A DNA stretch of 64,000 bases from Holacanthus passer (lineage: Eukaryota; Chordata; Actinopteri; Pomacanthidae). The notes beneath the pieces were generated by a model. That model made no database searches, was not told where the DNA came from, and was given only the letters and a program-made list of their open reading frames with translations. Shown one piece after another: positions 12,719 to 23,400 of this stretch (positions within the stretch are counted from its first letter, which is position 1; the number at the start of each line of letters is the position of its first letter). The position numbers and the translations under genes are program-made. The DNA lies in contig JAFREQ010000043.1 of assembly GCA_025331565.1 (NCBI GenBank), positions 5,031,001-5,095,000 of the forward strand, read 5' to 3'.

Positions 12719-15004
12719 GCTGAGGAGGGTGACATTACCATAAGGCCTTGTCGGCTGGCTGGGACCACAAGCTGAGCTGAGCTCCACCTGTTTTTATGAC
12801 AGACGAGGGGGGGCGAGGAGTGTGCTTGGCACCGGATTAGCATCAATAGTGGCGCTGGCAATGTTTCACTCTCACTCTTTCTTCTCTCTCGCAGTCACAT
12901 TGCTCCATCCCTCTTCTCCTCTGTGCTATTCTGATCCCACTCTCAGCCTTGTCGCACTTGGATTTTCTTCCTGCTGGTATTCTTAGTACCAGATCTTTAT
13001 GGCATTCACATCCACTATATCACACTTCCTCACTCTCTCCTGTGTCAGTACCCACCTTCTTTCCTCCACTGTCTTTCAGTCACACCTTGGGTTGTTGACA
13101 GCGTTGGGAAGAATCAAAACGTGAGAGTTGCATTCAATTATATATGTAAAAAAAGTAAAATGCCTGTAAAATATAAGCAAATAATATTACTACAATGCAT
13201 CATGTGTATGCAGCTTGCAGGCAAAGGAGCATTCATGGCAGGTTGTTGGTGAAATACACAGCGTTAAATTCTTCGATGAATGTGCTATAAGGGCTCAACA
13301 TGTTTAAAAACATAACAATGTATATTTTTTATCCAACACAAATTACATATGTATATAAAATGCATACATACAGGATATATAAACAGTCTTTATGTGTGTG
13401 AAGTGTGTATCAGACACAGTTGTACAGGCAGTAAAAATTTGTTCGAATACTTGCTATTATTAAAATGATGCCAACCTTTGTGTATGTTATGACGTATAAT
13501 GACGTGAGTGAAAGACCCTTGGCAATAAGCAGCTTTGAGTCATCATGTGCCTGTTTCATCAACAGAAAACTAGCTGTTATATCTAGTCTAGTGATCAAAT
13601 GTAATCAGGTTACTTTATTATGATAAATCATTGCCCCACAATTCTGAAATGATAATCAGCATTCCTGAGCAGACTACTGTATATCTGAGACATAATCTTC
13701 CCAAACAAGGCTTTGTTATATTTGCGGAAATTATGTTTGACTATAATGTTGATATAAGTCTTCATCTGTCTAATTTAAATGAGCAGAGGACTTTAATACT
13801 GAACTAGTGATGGTGATGCCCTTGGATGATTGCTGGAGGTTATAGTACACACTCCTTTTCATTTACAAGTACTCCTATTGATTCTCGCCCTGTGTAGAAT
13901 AACACAAACTGGATAAAGAGCGAGTTCATGTCCATGACTCCTGTCTCCGGCTGGCTTGGAAGGTCACTGTCCTGAGCGGTGATGTACAGAAAACATCAAT
14001 AAAAAACGTATATTGCGTGCAAAAAGTAATAATAATCCATCATTTTTTCAGAATGACCTGTTCCACACCCCAGTGATTTCACATGCTCTCAAACACAGTG
14101 CCACAGACCAAGATAAACAAACACCCCCACCAGACTCTGTAACACTCACAATATCAGCAACCGAGATAAACCCACACACGCAGGCTGAACTTTACACAGC
14201 CTATCAAGCCCCAAGTGTATCAGGGGACACGCAGACAGACAAGCGATGATGAGCCGGCCACAGAGGGGCCACGATGTGCCAGCAGGGTCAGGGTGATTTC
14301 AGTCAGCCAGCGCTGGCATGATACAGTCCAACAACCTCTCATCACAAGCAACAGCAGTAACACCACAAAGGTCTTCAACACTGCAAACCAAAGCACTGGT
14401 CATCAAGAAAATCCAGTTTTACTTTCATGTAGCAGAGTGAGGGTTTTTTTTTTTTCAAATCATATATTGCTTATTTAAAAAATCCACAAATTACCTTCAG
14501 CGTTAACAATTTGTCTTGGATCCTCGAACACAACACTTAAATATGTGAATGTTTTCTCCAAATTCATCTCCAAAACTTGAACTTACCATGTTGCTGTCAA
14601 ATAATGCCCCTAATTAGCTGGAAATACAAAGTTTACATTATTATTTTATATGTTTACATATAGGGAAAACATATTTTTAGGTTTTTAGAATTAGAGTTTG
14701 AAACACTTCCTGCTGTTGTATATTTTTCCAGCCCTAGTATACTACAATATTCTCTCAGGATGTACATGGTAGGCTCTCATTCTGCCTTACATAAAAAGTA
14801 CTACTGGTTATCCATTAACAGGCCACATCCTTGAGGACACTAGGTGAAATGTAACTGACCAGCTTAGCTTTCAGCCACACTGTTCCGAGCAGGTTTCACC
14901 ACTGTTGCATGATGTATTTTATTATGAAGTTAATAAGTGACTGCTGATTCCCTGAGTCAATCTGGTTTCCCATCTACTGTACAAGGAGGTCAAAGGTCAG
15001 AGGA

Positions 15005-15130
15005 ACAGCACCCTGGAGCTGGTAGGGGGGCTTCAGTATCTTGCATGAAAGCACTTCAGCAGATGATTTGCTGGGACTTTCACCTTAGAGGACGTCTGCC
15101 TGTCTGTCACCAAAGTCTGACGGACCAACG
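15005..15130 (+). repeat. Fragment of a fish interspersed repeat
   Basis: GGGGGGCTTCAGTATCTTGC, GCACTTCAGCAGATG and TTTGCTGGGACTTTCACC appear in the order seen in a widespread fish repeat (GGTTCAGTGTCTTGCTCAAG, then a GGACTTGAACC-type block). The copy is short and diverged, and lies downstream of tob1. The call rests on recall. Confidence 0.4.
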
Positions 15131-15799
15131 ATGCAGAAAGACTTACTAAAACCAATTTTGTTTCCTCCCATGCCCCACTAAACTTGACGGCATCTTATAG
15201 GTATCAGATCTGTATTTTCCATCAGGCATGTTCTTCTATAAATTCTTCTACAGTTCCTGCCTGTCTGCTGTGAGGTTTACACCTTCATGATTTAATAGCC
15301 AGTTATCTAACAGCCTCGCCATGCATATGAGGCACATGCTTTAGCTCAGGCTTATCAGGCTTGACACAGTCACACTCACAGTATCCATATGTGTAATGAC
15401 ACTTGGCCCGAGGGCAACTGCTAGTCAGCATAGCCTGCATGTTTGAACAAATGTTGCTGAGGGCTTGTGGTGAGGTCTGTGTGCCAATATATCAGTGTTA
15501 ACGACAGAGGTGTTGAGGAATGGAATATATTCAGCAATTCACCAATGTAAACCTACAATCCCTCTCTTTAAAGGATGCTTTTTTTGGCCTAACCCATTGG
15601 AAGTGAAATGTTTGCTAAGGACATACCAATGTACCAAACAGCTAAAATGGATGTGGGTGTACTTGATTCTTCTGACTTCAGGACAGAATTCTGGATGTGT
15701 CCCAAGATGTGATTAGAAAACCCTTAAATACTCTGCTATTAATAACTATAAGAACTGAACCGGCTCAACCAGAAAAACCAATGACAAACTGAACAGGTG

Positions 15800-16742
15800 G
15801 AATTATTTTCAAGCTTTTTAATACAAACTTAATAAACTATCAGTCCCTCTTAACATGTAAGACACTGACTCCAAATACTTTGTTATACCGTTTTGTTTTA
15901 TCAAGTATTGCACAATGTAGGTACAAAATTAATATACGATTACATTTTGTCCATAATATAGCAAAAATCTTTAAACTCTTAACAGAAAATACAACTCTTA
16001 TGTTTTTCAAAAAAGCAAATATTCTTAAATCCCACCACTACGGAATATTCTGTACACAATCTTTAGAATAGTCAATGTTTTTTTTTTTCTTATTTTTAAG
16101 ATGGATTCATTTTATAATTTCAATAAAAAAAAAAAAAAAAAAGAAAACATAAAGTTGCTGCAGCCATCACAGATCACTGGAGTAGTAAAAAGATATAAAT
16201 GCAATACCATGTCGTAGAAACAATAGATACTCTGATATTTTACAAACTCTGTACTAAATTAAATTATACAATTAGAAAAAAGACCAGGAAATCCCACTTA
16301 TTTATGCCAATTTCTTGAAAAATTGGCGGTGTCCAGTTATGTTTAAATACTGAAAGAGGCCATGACTTGTGGTGGTATTTTTTTTTTTGTCTTTTTTTAT
16401 ATCTTAAAACAGTCACATAAAAAAAATATTTTGTGCTTGGTTGGCAAAAGAAATAACAATGATGCATGTTGAAGTTTAGGAAACCAAGCTTGGACATCTT
16501 GTACTAAAGGTATAACTCAAGGGGGCAAAGTAATTCACCCTCGGGCTCATGCTCTTAGACTCGTAACATTGATCTTACAGCTGACAAGTCACCTTTTCCT
16601 TTTATCCTTGACATTCTGTTCTTGTGTACACTTTTTTTTAATTTTTCAAAATGTATATTTGTGTTTGTTTCCCCACCCCCCATCACATTATCTCTGGTCG
16701 TTTCTGTGTGAAGTAGTAGCTTAAGTAGTACCTTAACATGTA
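15800..16742 (-). other. tob1: tob1 3' UTR (approximate)
   Basis: About 0.94 kb of strongly AT-rich sequence follows the tob1 stop on the minus strand, with several homopolymer runs (16077-16089, 16125-16142, 16379-16398) and a few ATTTA pentamers, as expected of a short-lived regulatory mRNA. The first 250 bases after the stop (16490-16742) are less simple. The distal end is set by an ATTAAA signal at 15822-15817 followed by a GT-rich stretch. No clear Pumilio site was found. Confidence 0.55.
15817..15822 (-). other. tob1: Candidate distal poly(A) signal ATTAAA of tob1
   Basis: ATTAAA on the minus strand is followed about 40-55 bases later by GT-rich sequence (TTGGTTTTTCTGGTTGAG), the usual arrangement for cleavage near 15795-15805. 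A proximal ATTAAA at 16642-16637 and a distal AATAAA at 14923-14918 are alternatives, so the real 3' end is uncertain. Confidence 0.4.
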
Positions 16743-17762
16743 CTAGTTGGCCATAACAGGCTGGAATTGCTGGTTAGAATACTGCATGTTGTTCAAGCTG
16801 AAATTCAAGCCATCCATAAGGGACTTGTCGTTAAGGCCACCATAGGCCGCAAACACGTCAAAGGCATTGCTGTACTGCAGCGGGCTGAGGTTGAGTGAGC
16901 TGTCCCCAGGGAAGAGAGCACTCTGGCTGCCCTGGCCCTGAAGGCTGGGGAACACAAACTCCTTGGCATTGGGGGACAGGGCTGAGGGCTTCTGGTGCTG
17001 CTGCTGCACTCCAAGGCCCAACCCGTACAGAGAGTGCATGGAGGTGGAGATGGCTTTCTGTTTCAGGAGACTGTTCACATTCAGGCCCAGGTTGGTGGGA
17101 GAGGTACGTGCCACCTTGTTCCCAGCGCTGCTTCCGCCATTGTTGTTGCGTCCGCTGCTCTTCATCTTGGTGGAGCCAAACTTGGTGGCGGCGAAGGTGG
17201 CTGTTGTGAAGGTTAAAGGCTGCGTGGAGCGGGGCATAAAGGTGGGGCTGACAGCAGCCGAGTGGCCGAAAGGAGGAGAGGGTGAGCTGGAGCCCGGAGA
17301 GGCTCCGTTCACAGGCTCATTGATGGGCATGAAGACCTGCGCGTCGGGATTGAAACTGTTCTTGATCTCCTTGTCCAGATCAAGCCCCCCACTGTTAGCT
17401 CCACTTTCATTGCTGTCATCAACATACAATACTTTGACGGGCCCCTTCTCCCCAATCTGATAGGACACCTCGAAGGGGTCAATCCACACGCTGAGGTCCT
17501 GGGGCAGGTTGTTGCGGACATCCTCGATGTCCAGCCCACTCTCTTTGGCTGCCTTCTCCACCACAGGGTCCACCTTCTCCCCCACGTGGATACATCTGAA
17601 TCCTGAGCCCTTGTATGGCTTGTCCGGGTACCAGTGTCCCTCATATTTCTGCTTCAGCTGCCTCTCCAGCTCCTCGCCGAAAATGTTGACCCGCCGCCTC
17701 GGCAGCTTGTTATACAGGTACGAGATGATGAAGTTGAGAGCTACTTGGATTTCAAGCTGCAT
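16743..17762 (-). CDS. tob1: Tob1, BTG/Tob-family anti-proliferative protein (complete, 339 aa)
   Basis: Tob1 is a cytoplasmic and nuclear adaptor that restrains cell proliferation. Family knowledge: the BTG domain binds the CNOT7/CNOT8 deadenylase and the PAM2 motifs bind poly(A)-binding protein, so target mRNAs are deadenylated. Seen here: a BTG domain at residues 1-115, with box A around HWYPDKPYKGSGFRCIHV (43-60) and box B around LPQDLSVWIDPFEVSYQIGE (86-105). A basic RRR sits at 22-24 in the region of the known nuclear localisation signal. PAM2 motifs are SFNPDAQVFMPI (136-147) and SALSPNAKEFVFPS (260-273). Ser-Pro sites at 155, 160 and 162 lie where mammalian Tob1 is phosphorylated by ERK. 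A leucine-rich stretch at 225-233 fits the known export signal, and the end is QQFQPVMAN. The start is the conserved MQLEIQVALN with G at -3. Sequence details (VNIFGEELER, the C-terminus) match Tob1 rather than Tob2. The frame is unbroken by introns, as in other vertebrates. It is close to human length (345) but lacks the Gln/Pro tract. I cannot tell tob1a from tob1b. Confidence 0.97.
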   Translation of the reverse strand: MQLEIQVALNFIISYLYNKLPRRRVNIFGEELERQLKQKYEGHWYPDKPYKGSGFRCIHVGEKVDPVVEKAAKESGLDIEDVRNNLPQDLSVWIDPFEVSYQIGEKGPVKVLYVDDSNESGANSGGLDLDKEIKNSFNPDAQVFMPINEPVNGASPGSSSPSPPFGHSAAVSPTFMPRSTQPLTFTTATFAATKFGSTKMKSSGRNNNGGSSAGNKVARTSPTNLGLNVNSLLKQKAISTSMHSLYGLGLGVQQQHQKPSALSPNAKEFVFPSLQGQGSQSALFPGDSSLNLSPLQYSNAFDVFAAYGGLNDKSLMDGLNFSLNNMQYSNQQFQPVMAN

Positions 17763-17977
17763 AGCTAACTGCTGAAGTTTACCAGGTGCGTGAAGATTAG
17801 GTGTGTCTGACCTTGAATGTGTCCACTGGGTCTGTTTTGTTTATCCGTGGTTGGCAACACAGACGCTCTCCAGGCAGGATGGCAAAAAGCAACCAGAACT
17901 TGGACAAAACAGGTTCAAAAGCAAAAGTGCTGGTTTTGTAGAAGAGACGTCCTTCCACAGGGTGTGATAATGTTTTC
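17763..17977 (-). other. tob1: tob1 exon 2, 5' UTR portion
   Basis: Reading the minus strand, a polypyrimidine run ending in TTGTTGCAG (intron end at 17978) precedes this stretch, which runs straight into the tob1 start codon. No upstream ATG occurs in this 215-base part, so scanning ribosomes would meet the conserved start first within this exon. The splice acceptor is inferred from sequence only. Confidence 0.65.
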
Positions 17978-19366
17978 CTGCAACAATTGAAAGAGGAAAT
18001 ACTTCTTAATCACTCATTTCAAAATGTTTACATAAAACCATAAGAAACAGGGTATCATGGTGAATATTCACAACAGACAGATCCATTCTGGCCTATTTGC
18101 CCATTTAAGGGGAGTGCAAGTAAGAGTCCTTTAACTATTAACAGTCTGTCTGAAGTACCAGCATGTTGCAGTTTGAAATGCTGTGAGCTCCTCAGCTGAA
18201 AGTCACACAACAGACAACCAAAGCAGAATTTCAACAGCAACAATCAGACAGGAGAAAATGTGCAGCCACTGCAGAAATATTAATACAGAACCCACTGATC
18301 TGGGATCAAACTACATTTGCTTGCTCATCTGGCTCTGAACTGTGCATATAGTGTTTATGTAAATGTCAGAAAGTGGGGATTGGGCACATTAACCTCGCAC
18401 TACGACTCAGGAATCCTGTTACATAATAGGTTACTGGATAGGCTCCATACAGCATGAGACAGGGAAACTAATGCGAGCTTGTTGCATTTAATCAACGATA
18501 AAGTTAACTGAGGAAATGCCTGGTCAGCAATGTCTAATGGAGGATAAGTTAAGGAGGAAATGATTTAAGGTGGATTTCAGAGCTTGGGGCTGGTTTGATA
18601 TGCGATTAGTCGGAGAGCTTCCTACATGAAAAACATTGTCGAAATGGGGGTATGGCTACACTCATATGTTTGGCAATTTTGCACAAGGAAGACGAAGCAT
18701 TTGGATTTTAAAACATGAAATGTAAATGTCATAAAGTGTAAGAGCAAATCCACATAAACACGCTGTGCTACAATAATCGTGGCTTGAAGATCTGGGTTGA
18801 GGGATACGGACTTGACGAGGCTCTTTAAATACACATCATCGTTATCATCATTATCATTATTATTAGTTCATGCAGGAACAAAATTTGCAACATTGATCTC
18901 CTCCTTCATGAAACAGGAGATTCCTCACTGTTGCGAAATGGCTACAGGTCTCGATACATTTTATCAGTTCGTGTTGAGTTAAAAGAAATATTGTTGCGAT
19001 TTCACATAACATCCGAGACTATAACGATCATAACAGCCTGAAATGACACTAATGAAAATGAGAATATACATTTAAGCACAGTATGACAGGCTGCAGTCTA
19101 AATGTACCGTCAGACGCGTTTTGAGATTTAGGGGAAAATAATGTTGTCGTATTCTTTATAATTGAGATAAGAAATAATAAAAAGATATATACACACTTTT
19201 ATCGCACGCGCGCGCACATACATACACACACACACACATACACCCCTCCCTAACTTCACGGACTGACGCAGCAAATCAGCTTAAGTACGACAGCAAGCGA
19301 AAATAAAGACAATAATACAAAAACACATCACGAACAACAAACACGAGTCAGAAGAGAAATACTTAC
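17978..19366 (-). other. tob1: tob1 5'-UTR intron (predicted)
   Basis: A consensus donor GTAAGT lies on the minus strand at 19366-19361, and a pyrimidine-rich acceptor ends at 17978. The interval of about 1.39 kb is AT-rich and has no credible coding frame. Vertebrate Tob1 genes usually have a non-coding first exon and the whole reading frame in exon 2, which fits this layout. It contains an imperfect CG/CA alternating tract (19203-19242) and a short ATC/ATT run near 18840-18865. Confidence 0.6.
19203..19242. repeat. tob1: Alternating purine-pyrimidine CG/CA tract
   Basis: A CGCG run followed by a CA run within the tob1 intron, close to exon 1. Such alternating tracts can adopt Z-DNA. Confidence 0.8.
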
Positions 19367-19622
19367 TTTTTTTGTAAAAAATAAAGATTCTCAGTAGTTC
19401 TGAAGTACCGTTAGTTAGTGCAAATAGAAAAAAAAGTATAAATACTTTCTTCACATAGAATATATTATCAACATTACAAAAAAGTATTCCAGTACATGTA
19501 CATTTCGGAGGATTGGCGTTTGCTTCGGTTTCTGTTTTTGAGCTTATTTTGTGTTTTTTTTCTCTCCTCTTTCAGCAGGCTTGCAGAGCAGCTCCCGCCT
19601 CTCCGGGAGTTTTTCAACTTCG
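19367..19622 (-). other. tob1: tob1 non-coding exon 1 (predicted)
   Basis: The interval runs from the expected initiation site, about 30 bases downstream of the TATA box, to a strong GTAAGT donor. Its promoter-proximal half is CpG-rich and its 3' half is AT-rich. Several minus-strand ATG triplets occur in the AT-rich half (near 19452, 19475, 19494-19503), so if this exon is used in full the leader carries short upstream reading frames. The exact 5' end is an estimate. Confidence 0.5.
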
Positions 19623-19648
19623 TCCGCCTCCTGATCCGGTGTTGCCTT

Positions 19649-19656
19649 TATTTATA
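19649..19656 (-). promoter_or_regulatory. tob1: tob1 TATA box
   Basis: The minus strand reads CTATAAATAAAGG, a near-ideal TATA box in a locally CpG-rich promoter. It lies about 1.9 kb upstream of the tob1 start codon and about 280 bases upstream of the predicted exon 1 donor. Initiation is expected near 19620-19625. Confidence 0.75.
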
Positions 19657-19727
19657 GCTTTCCTCCGCCATGGACACGAGGGAGGCGGCGATGCGGCTTC
19701 AGAGGTCAAAACAATAAGAGCGCCCGC

Positions 19728-19786
19728 GATTGGTCCAAGCTGCGAGTCCCGCCCTCGGAGCCGTGCCGGAGTCGCGCGCTGATTGG
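19728..19786 (-). promoter_or_regulatory. tob1: tob1 proximal promoter with two CCAAT boxes
   Basis: Two CCAAT boxes face the gene on the minus strand: TTGGACCAATC at 19738-19728 and GGCCAATCAGCGCGCG at 19788-19773. They lie about 75 and 130 bases upstream of the TATA box. The stretch 19660-19800 is much richer in G+C and CpG than its flanks. This spacing is typical of NF-Y-bound promoters. Binding is inferred from motif and position. Confidence 0.65.
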
Positions 19787-20289
19787 CCGACGCGCAGTGT
19801 CGCTCGGAGACATATGATTCTGTGAAATGGGAGAGACGCCTGTGATGAGCGCTTGCGTCAGAGATAACTGAGGTCTGTGCTGACAGCAAAAGTAATTATT
19901 AAGGCAAAAAGTGTTTTATATAAAGAGAAGTCCTGCCTGTGTTTGAGTCCAGAAACACACACTTTTATAAATCTGAAAATGTTAGAATGTAGACAGATTA
20001 TTTACATATAAAACCTTCTCCTCTCTGTAACATGCCAACTGGTTTAACCATCATAATATTACAAGATTAGGGCTTATTTAAAGTAAGAATTGTACACATG
20101 ACAACACATTTACAGTGCCATGTTTATAGATCCCTAAAAGAAGCCATTTACACTCTTACAATCTCATTAAATTTAAACCTCTGTTTTGTCACAGGATGTT
20201 CACACACGACTTTAGTTTTTCGTGACCTGCCATGAAAACCTGCAGGAGTTATGATGGATGCATTTTGCCTGAGAGGAGATTCCCTATAG

Positions 20290-20480
20290 CGGAACAATAC
20301 AGCTGGCAGCAGTGTGGGTGGTGCTGAACGCTATCTGGAAAACACGCGCGCTGATTGGTCCAAAACGGGGCAGGAGCCCGACGCTGAATGGTGTGTCCGT
20401 ATCCAAGCTGCTGATGTAGGCTGCGCACGTCATCGCTCGGCTGAACGCATGCTGATGCCAAATTTAAAGAGCACCGGTAC
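20290..20480. promoter_or_regulatory. Second CpG-rich patch with a CCAAT module and CRE-like site
   Basis: A CpG-rich island lies about 0.7 kb upstream of the tob1 TATA box. It repeats promoter sequence: 20345-20358 is identical to 19773-19786 (14 bases), and 20353-20363 is identical to 19728-19738 (11 bases). A CRE-like CACGTCA is at 20426-20432. It may be an upstream enhancer, an alternative promoter, or the start of a divergent transcript. No exon could be supported here. Confidence 0.4.
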
Positions 20481-23400
20481 ACACACATACACTGTAGGTG
20501 TGTGTGTGCATGATCAGAAGTCATTGTGCTACAATGTCATAACTTTATATTACATACTATATATTATTAATTATTGAACCATTAACCACAAAATCAAACG
20601 TGCTGTCTCCTAATGATTAATGCTGTTGTAACATAAGATAGTAGATAGAAAGACCGATAGATAGATCCAGAACTACAACTAGATAAAATAATAAAAACAG
20701 AGTAGAACTAGACTGAATATTAAAAAATAGGAACGACGATAGCAATAGATGATATCATGGTGGCTTGTGTCAAAGCATTTTCTTCACAGTTATTATGAAC
20801 ATCTGGTATATTAACTTATTCGGATTTTCTATTCTTTCCTATTCATATCTCTTGATGACATTCAGTCAGAGAGTGTTACGGAAGACTACTGGCCTGCATA
20901 GGCCTGCTGACAGACTGGACCTTTAGACATTCTTCAAGCACTTAGGTTTGCCAAGCAGAGTCATGTGCTCATCGTGAGCTGTAAAGTGTGCAAAAGGGCT
21001 CCCATAGAGAGAAAGTGCTGCGGGGATCAAATGCATGTGACGGACGATCGATCAGGCAGGGGCAAGAATAGAGGGGAGATGATATGGTTTGACATTGCCC
21101 CGTGGATTCAGATTCACAAATGTAGCGGGTGGGAGAGTGTGTTGGCTGCCAACAGCACTGTGACTTCCACAGTCCTGGCAAGGCCTTCTGGGTTGTTGAC
21201 TGTAAACAGCTCAGCACAATCTAATGTCTCATGTCCTCTAGCACCGAGCCAGCTTTTTATGGAAGTTTACATACCGTGTGTGGTTCTTGTTCCTTTCTTG
21301 TAGTGTGTACATTATGTGTGTACGCTTTCTCTCCGTGTTTGCAGTTGTAACAAACAGCCGTCACCTGACAGAGCAAGGTCAGCAGCCATAATGAGGCATG
21401 TTAAGACTGCTATATTGTCTTAGGGTGTAATCCTCTAATGTATCCTCCACTCACTGCCACTTCTGTCACTTGTGCTTATGAAGAAGTGTAACACCTTAAG
21501 ATCCCTAATCCCCAATCGGTCTTCAGTCAGATTCTGTGCTTTGACTCTGGGAATATGGGTAGAGTTAAATGAGTGGTTGCTCATTTTCAATGTTGTATGA
21601 AAAGCCAACTCATGAGGGCTTCACTGAACCTATACCAACCATACAGGATTTCTCTGAGAGTGGAAAAGAAGGATGTGGACCCTCCTGAGATTCACTAACC
21701 TATTTACATTCACATATCATCTCAGTACATTAAAGGTCACCTTCAGAAAAAAATGCATTGTTTTGCATAGGCAACATTCATCACAAGACCTCAGCCTAAC
21801 GTAATAAAGACAAACTCGATCCCACCCTGACAACAGAGCATGAACAGAGGCCGTCCTCCTTCGCTGCTGCCCTATATGACATAAACATACAGGCTCCTGT
21901 GATAGGACCATATACACAATTACGCGCAGCAGCCGACGCGTGACACTGCATAATAGGCCACTTCCGTTCTTCTCTGAACCAGTGGGAAAAAAGCAATACG
22001 CTGCTGGGGGAAAAAATGATTGCAATAACATTTATCAGCCTTCGAGAGAAGAAAGTCACAACAGTGTTTAAAGCTTAGGAACGATTTGATGCACAGTGTT
22101 TATGTTGTGTGCGATACAGCAGTGACAAGGACGACTGACACGCAAGCAGAGGAGATTTTTCACACACTACCACTTCCATGTCTGTTTCCCTCCTCCTTTT
22201 ATCCCTTTTTCGCCCCCTCACCCTCCCTCCTCCCGGCTCAGACGGAGAGCCTTTGACGTCACTGGTTGTTATTACTTAACACAACTCTGCAGAGCGCCCT
22301 GGGCTCTTCGTAATAGACAGATGCTTTGCTCTCCCTTTGAAGAGTAAATGAGGCAGCGGGTGAGACATGCAGCGACGGAGACAGAGAGAAAGGGAGAGGA
22401 ATACTGTGGGTGCAGCACTATCACTGAGACTCAGTGTATTTTGTCTTTGTGCTGCCTCTGAGAAAAATTGAACGTATTTTCTCTCTAGAGCTTTTCATAG
22501 AAAATGGTCATATTTGAGGGACTTGAGTCATATTTATGTTGTGCAGTTTCCATTATATTACTGCATGAATTCATTTTCCTGAAAAGGTGAACCATAATTC
22601 CTGGAACAGTAGAAATGCATTTACAGAATTATGCATTAAAGTTACACACGGCTGGTTCTTCGAGGGTTCTTTGAAATGACGGTCTTAAAAGCTTTCTCTT
22701 TGATATCTTTGACCTAACCATCCCTGTGGACTTGCCACAGGATGAAAAGGCTAATTATCTTGGTAGGGATATAGATATTGATTAGATGGGGAAACTGGTT
22801 GACTGCAACTTATTATCTCTTATAGTATGGTAGCATGTCAACACAACACAATACCCAGAATCCATCAGCATCATTTAGCATTAGCTTTTATGGCTAAAAC
22901 TGCAGCTCACCTAAACAGCTCAAGGTAGTCAGTGTGTCCTATAGTTTGCGTTCACCACACATGGACCTAATATTGAATTAGAAAAAAGAAAATGATCTTT
23001 TTGGTAACCTTCAAACGAGTCAGGACCTCATTTATTTTGTCACTGATCTGAAATGACCACGCTGGTATAAAATCTCATTAAGTGGATTTCATGAGTGACT
23101 GAGTTTTTACACCAACATTTCATGGTGTTATCAGGGAATGACAAATTGTACTTCTTCTTTCCTCCGGAGCAGTTCGTCAGCTGCGACTGCCCATTAAACA
23201 TCATGCATCAGTGGCCTGCAGTGAGTCACGCAGCATGCATAGAGGATTTACATGGCACAGTATATGTAAATACAGAGGTTATGTTATCAGTTGTCACGAC
23301 AGCAGCGTAAGTACTTTTTCTCCTGCACAGTCGCCTTCATAACCCACCGAGGCTGTTACATAATTCATCCAATGGCAGCCCACAGGGGCAACATCAATAG

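Larger units (their letters stand above)
7064..15004. other. Intergenic region downstream of tob1
   Basis: Nothing coding is recognised. A GC-richer, non-repetitive patch at 10050-10300 includes TTTGCTACTCTAATTATCAT, which has the look of conserved non-coding DNA. A short telomere-like CCCTAA run (two full units) is at 9902-9917. Frames at 8442-8738 and 10074-10463 show no family motifs. Confidence 0.6.

Noticed and set aside
16895..17460. Plus-strand open frames of 73-165 codons
   Set aside because: They lie antisense to the tob1 coding exon and reflect its GC-rich codons; there are no family motifs and no promoter.
19513..19889. Frames across the tob1 promoter on both strands
   Set aside because: CpG-rich promoter DNA lengthens open frames; they overlap the TATA and CCAAT boxes.
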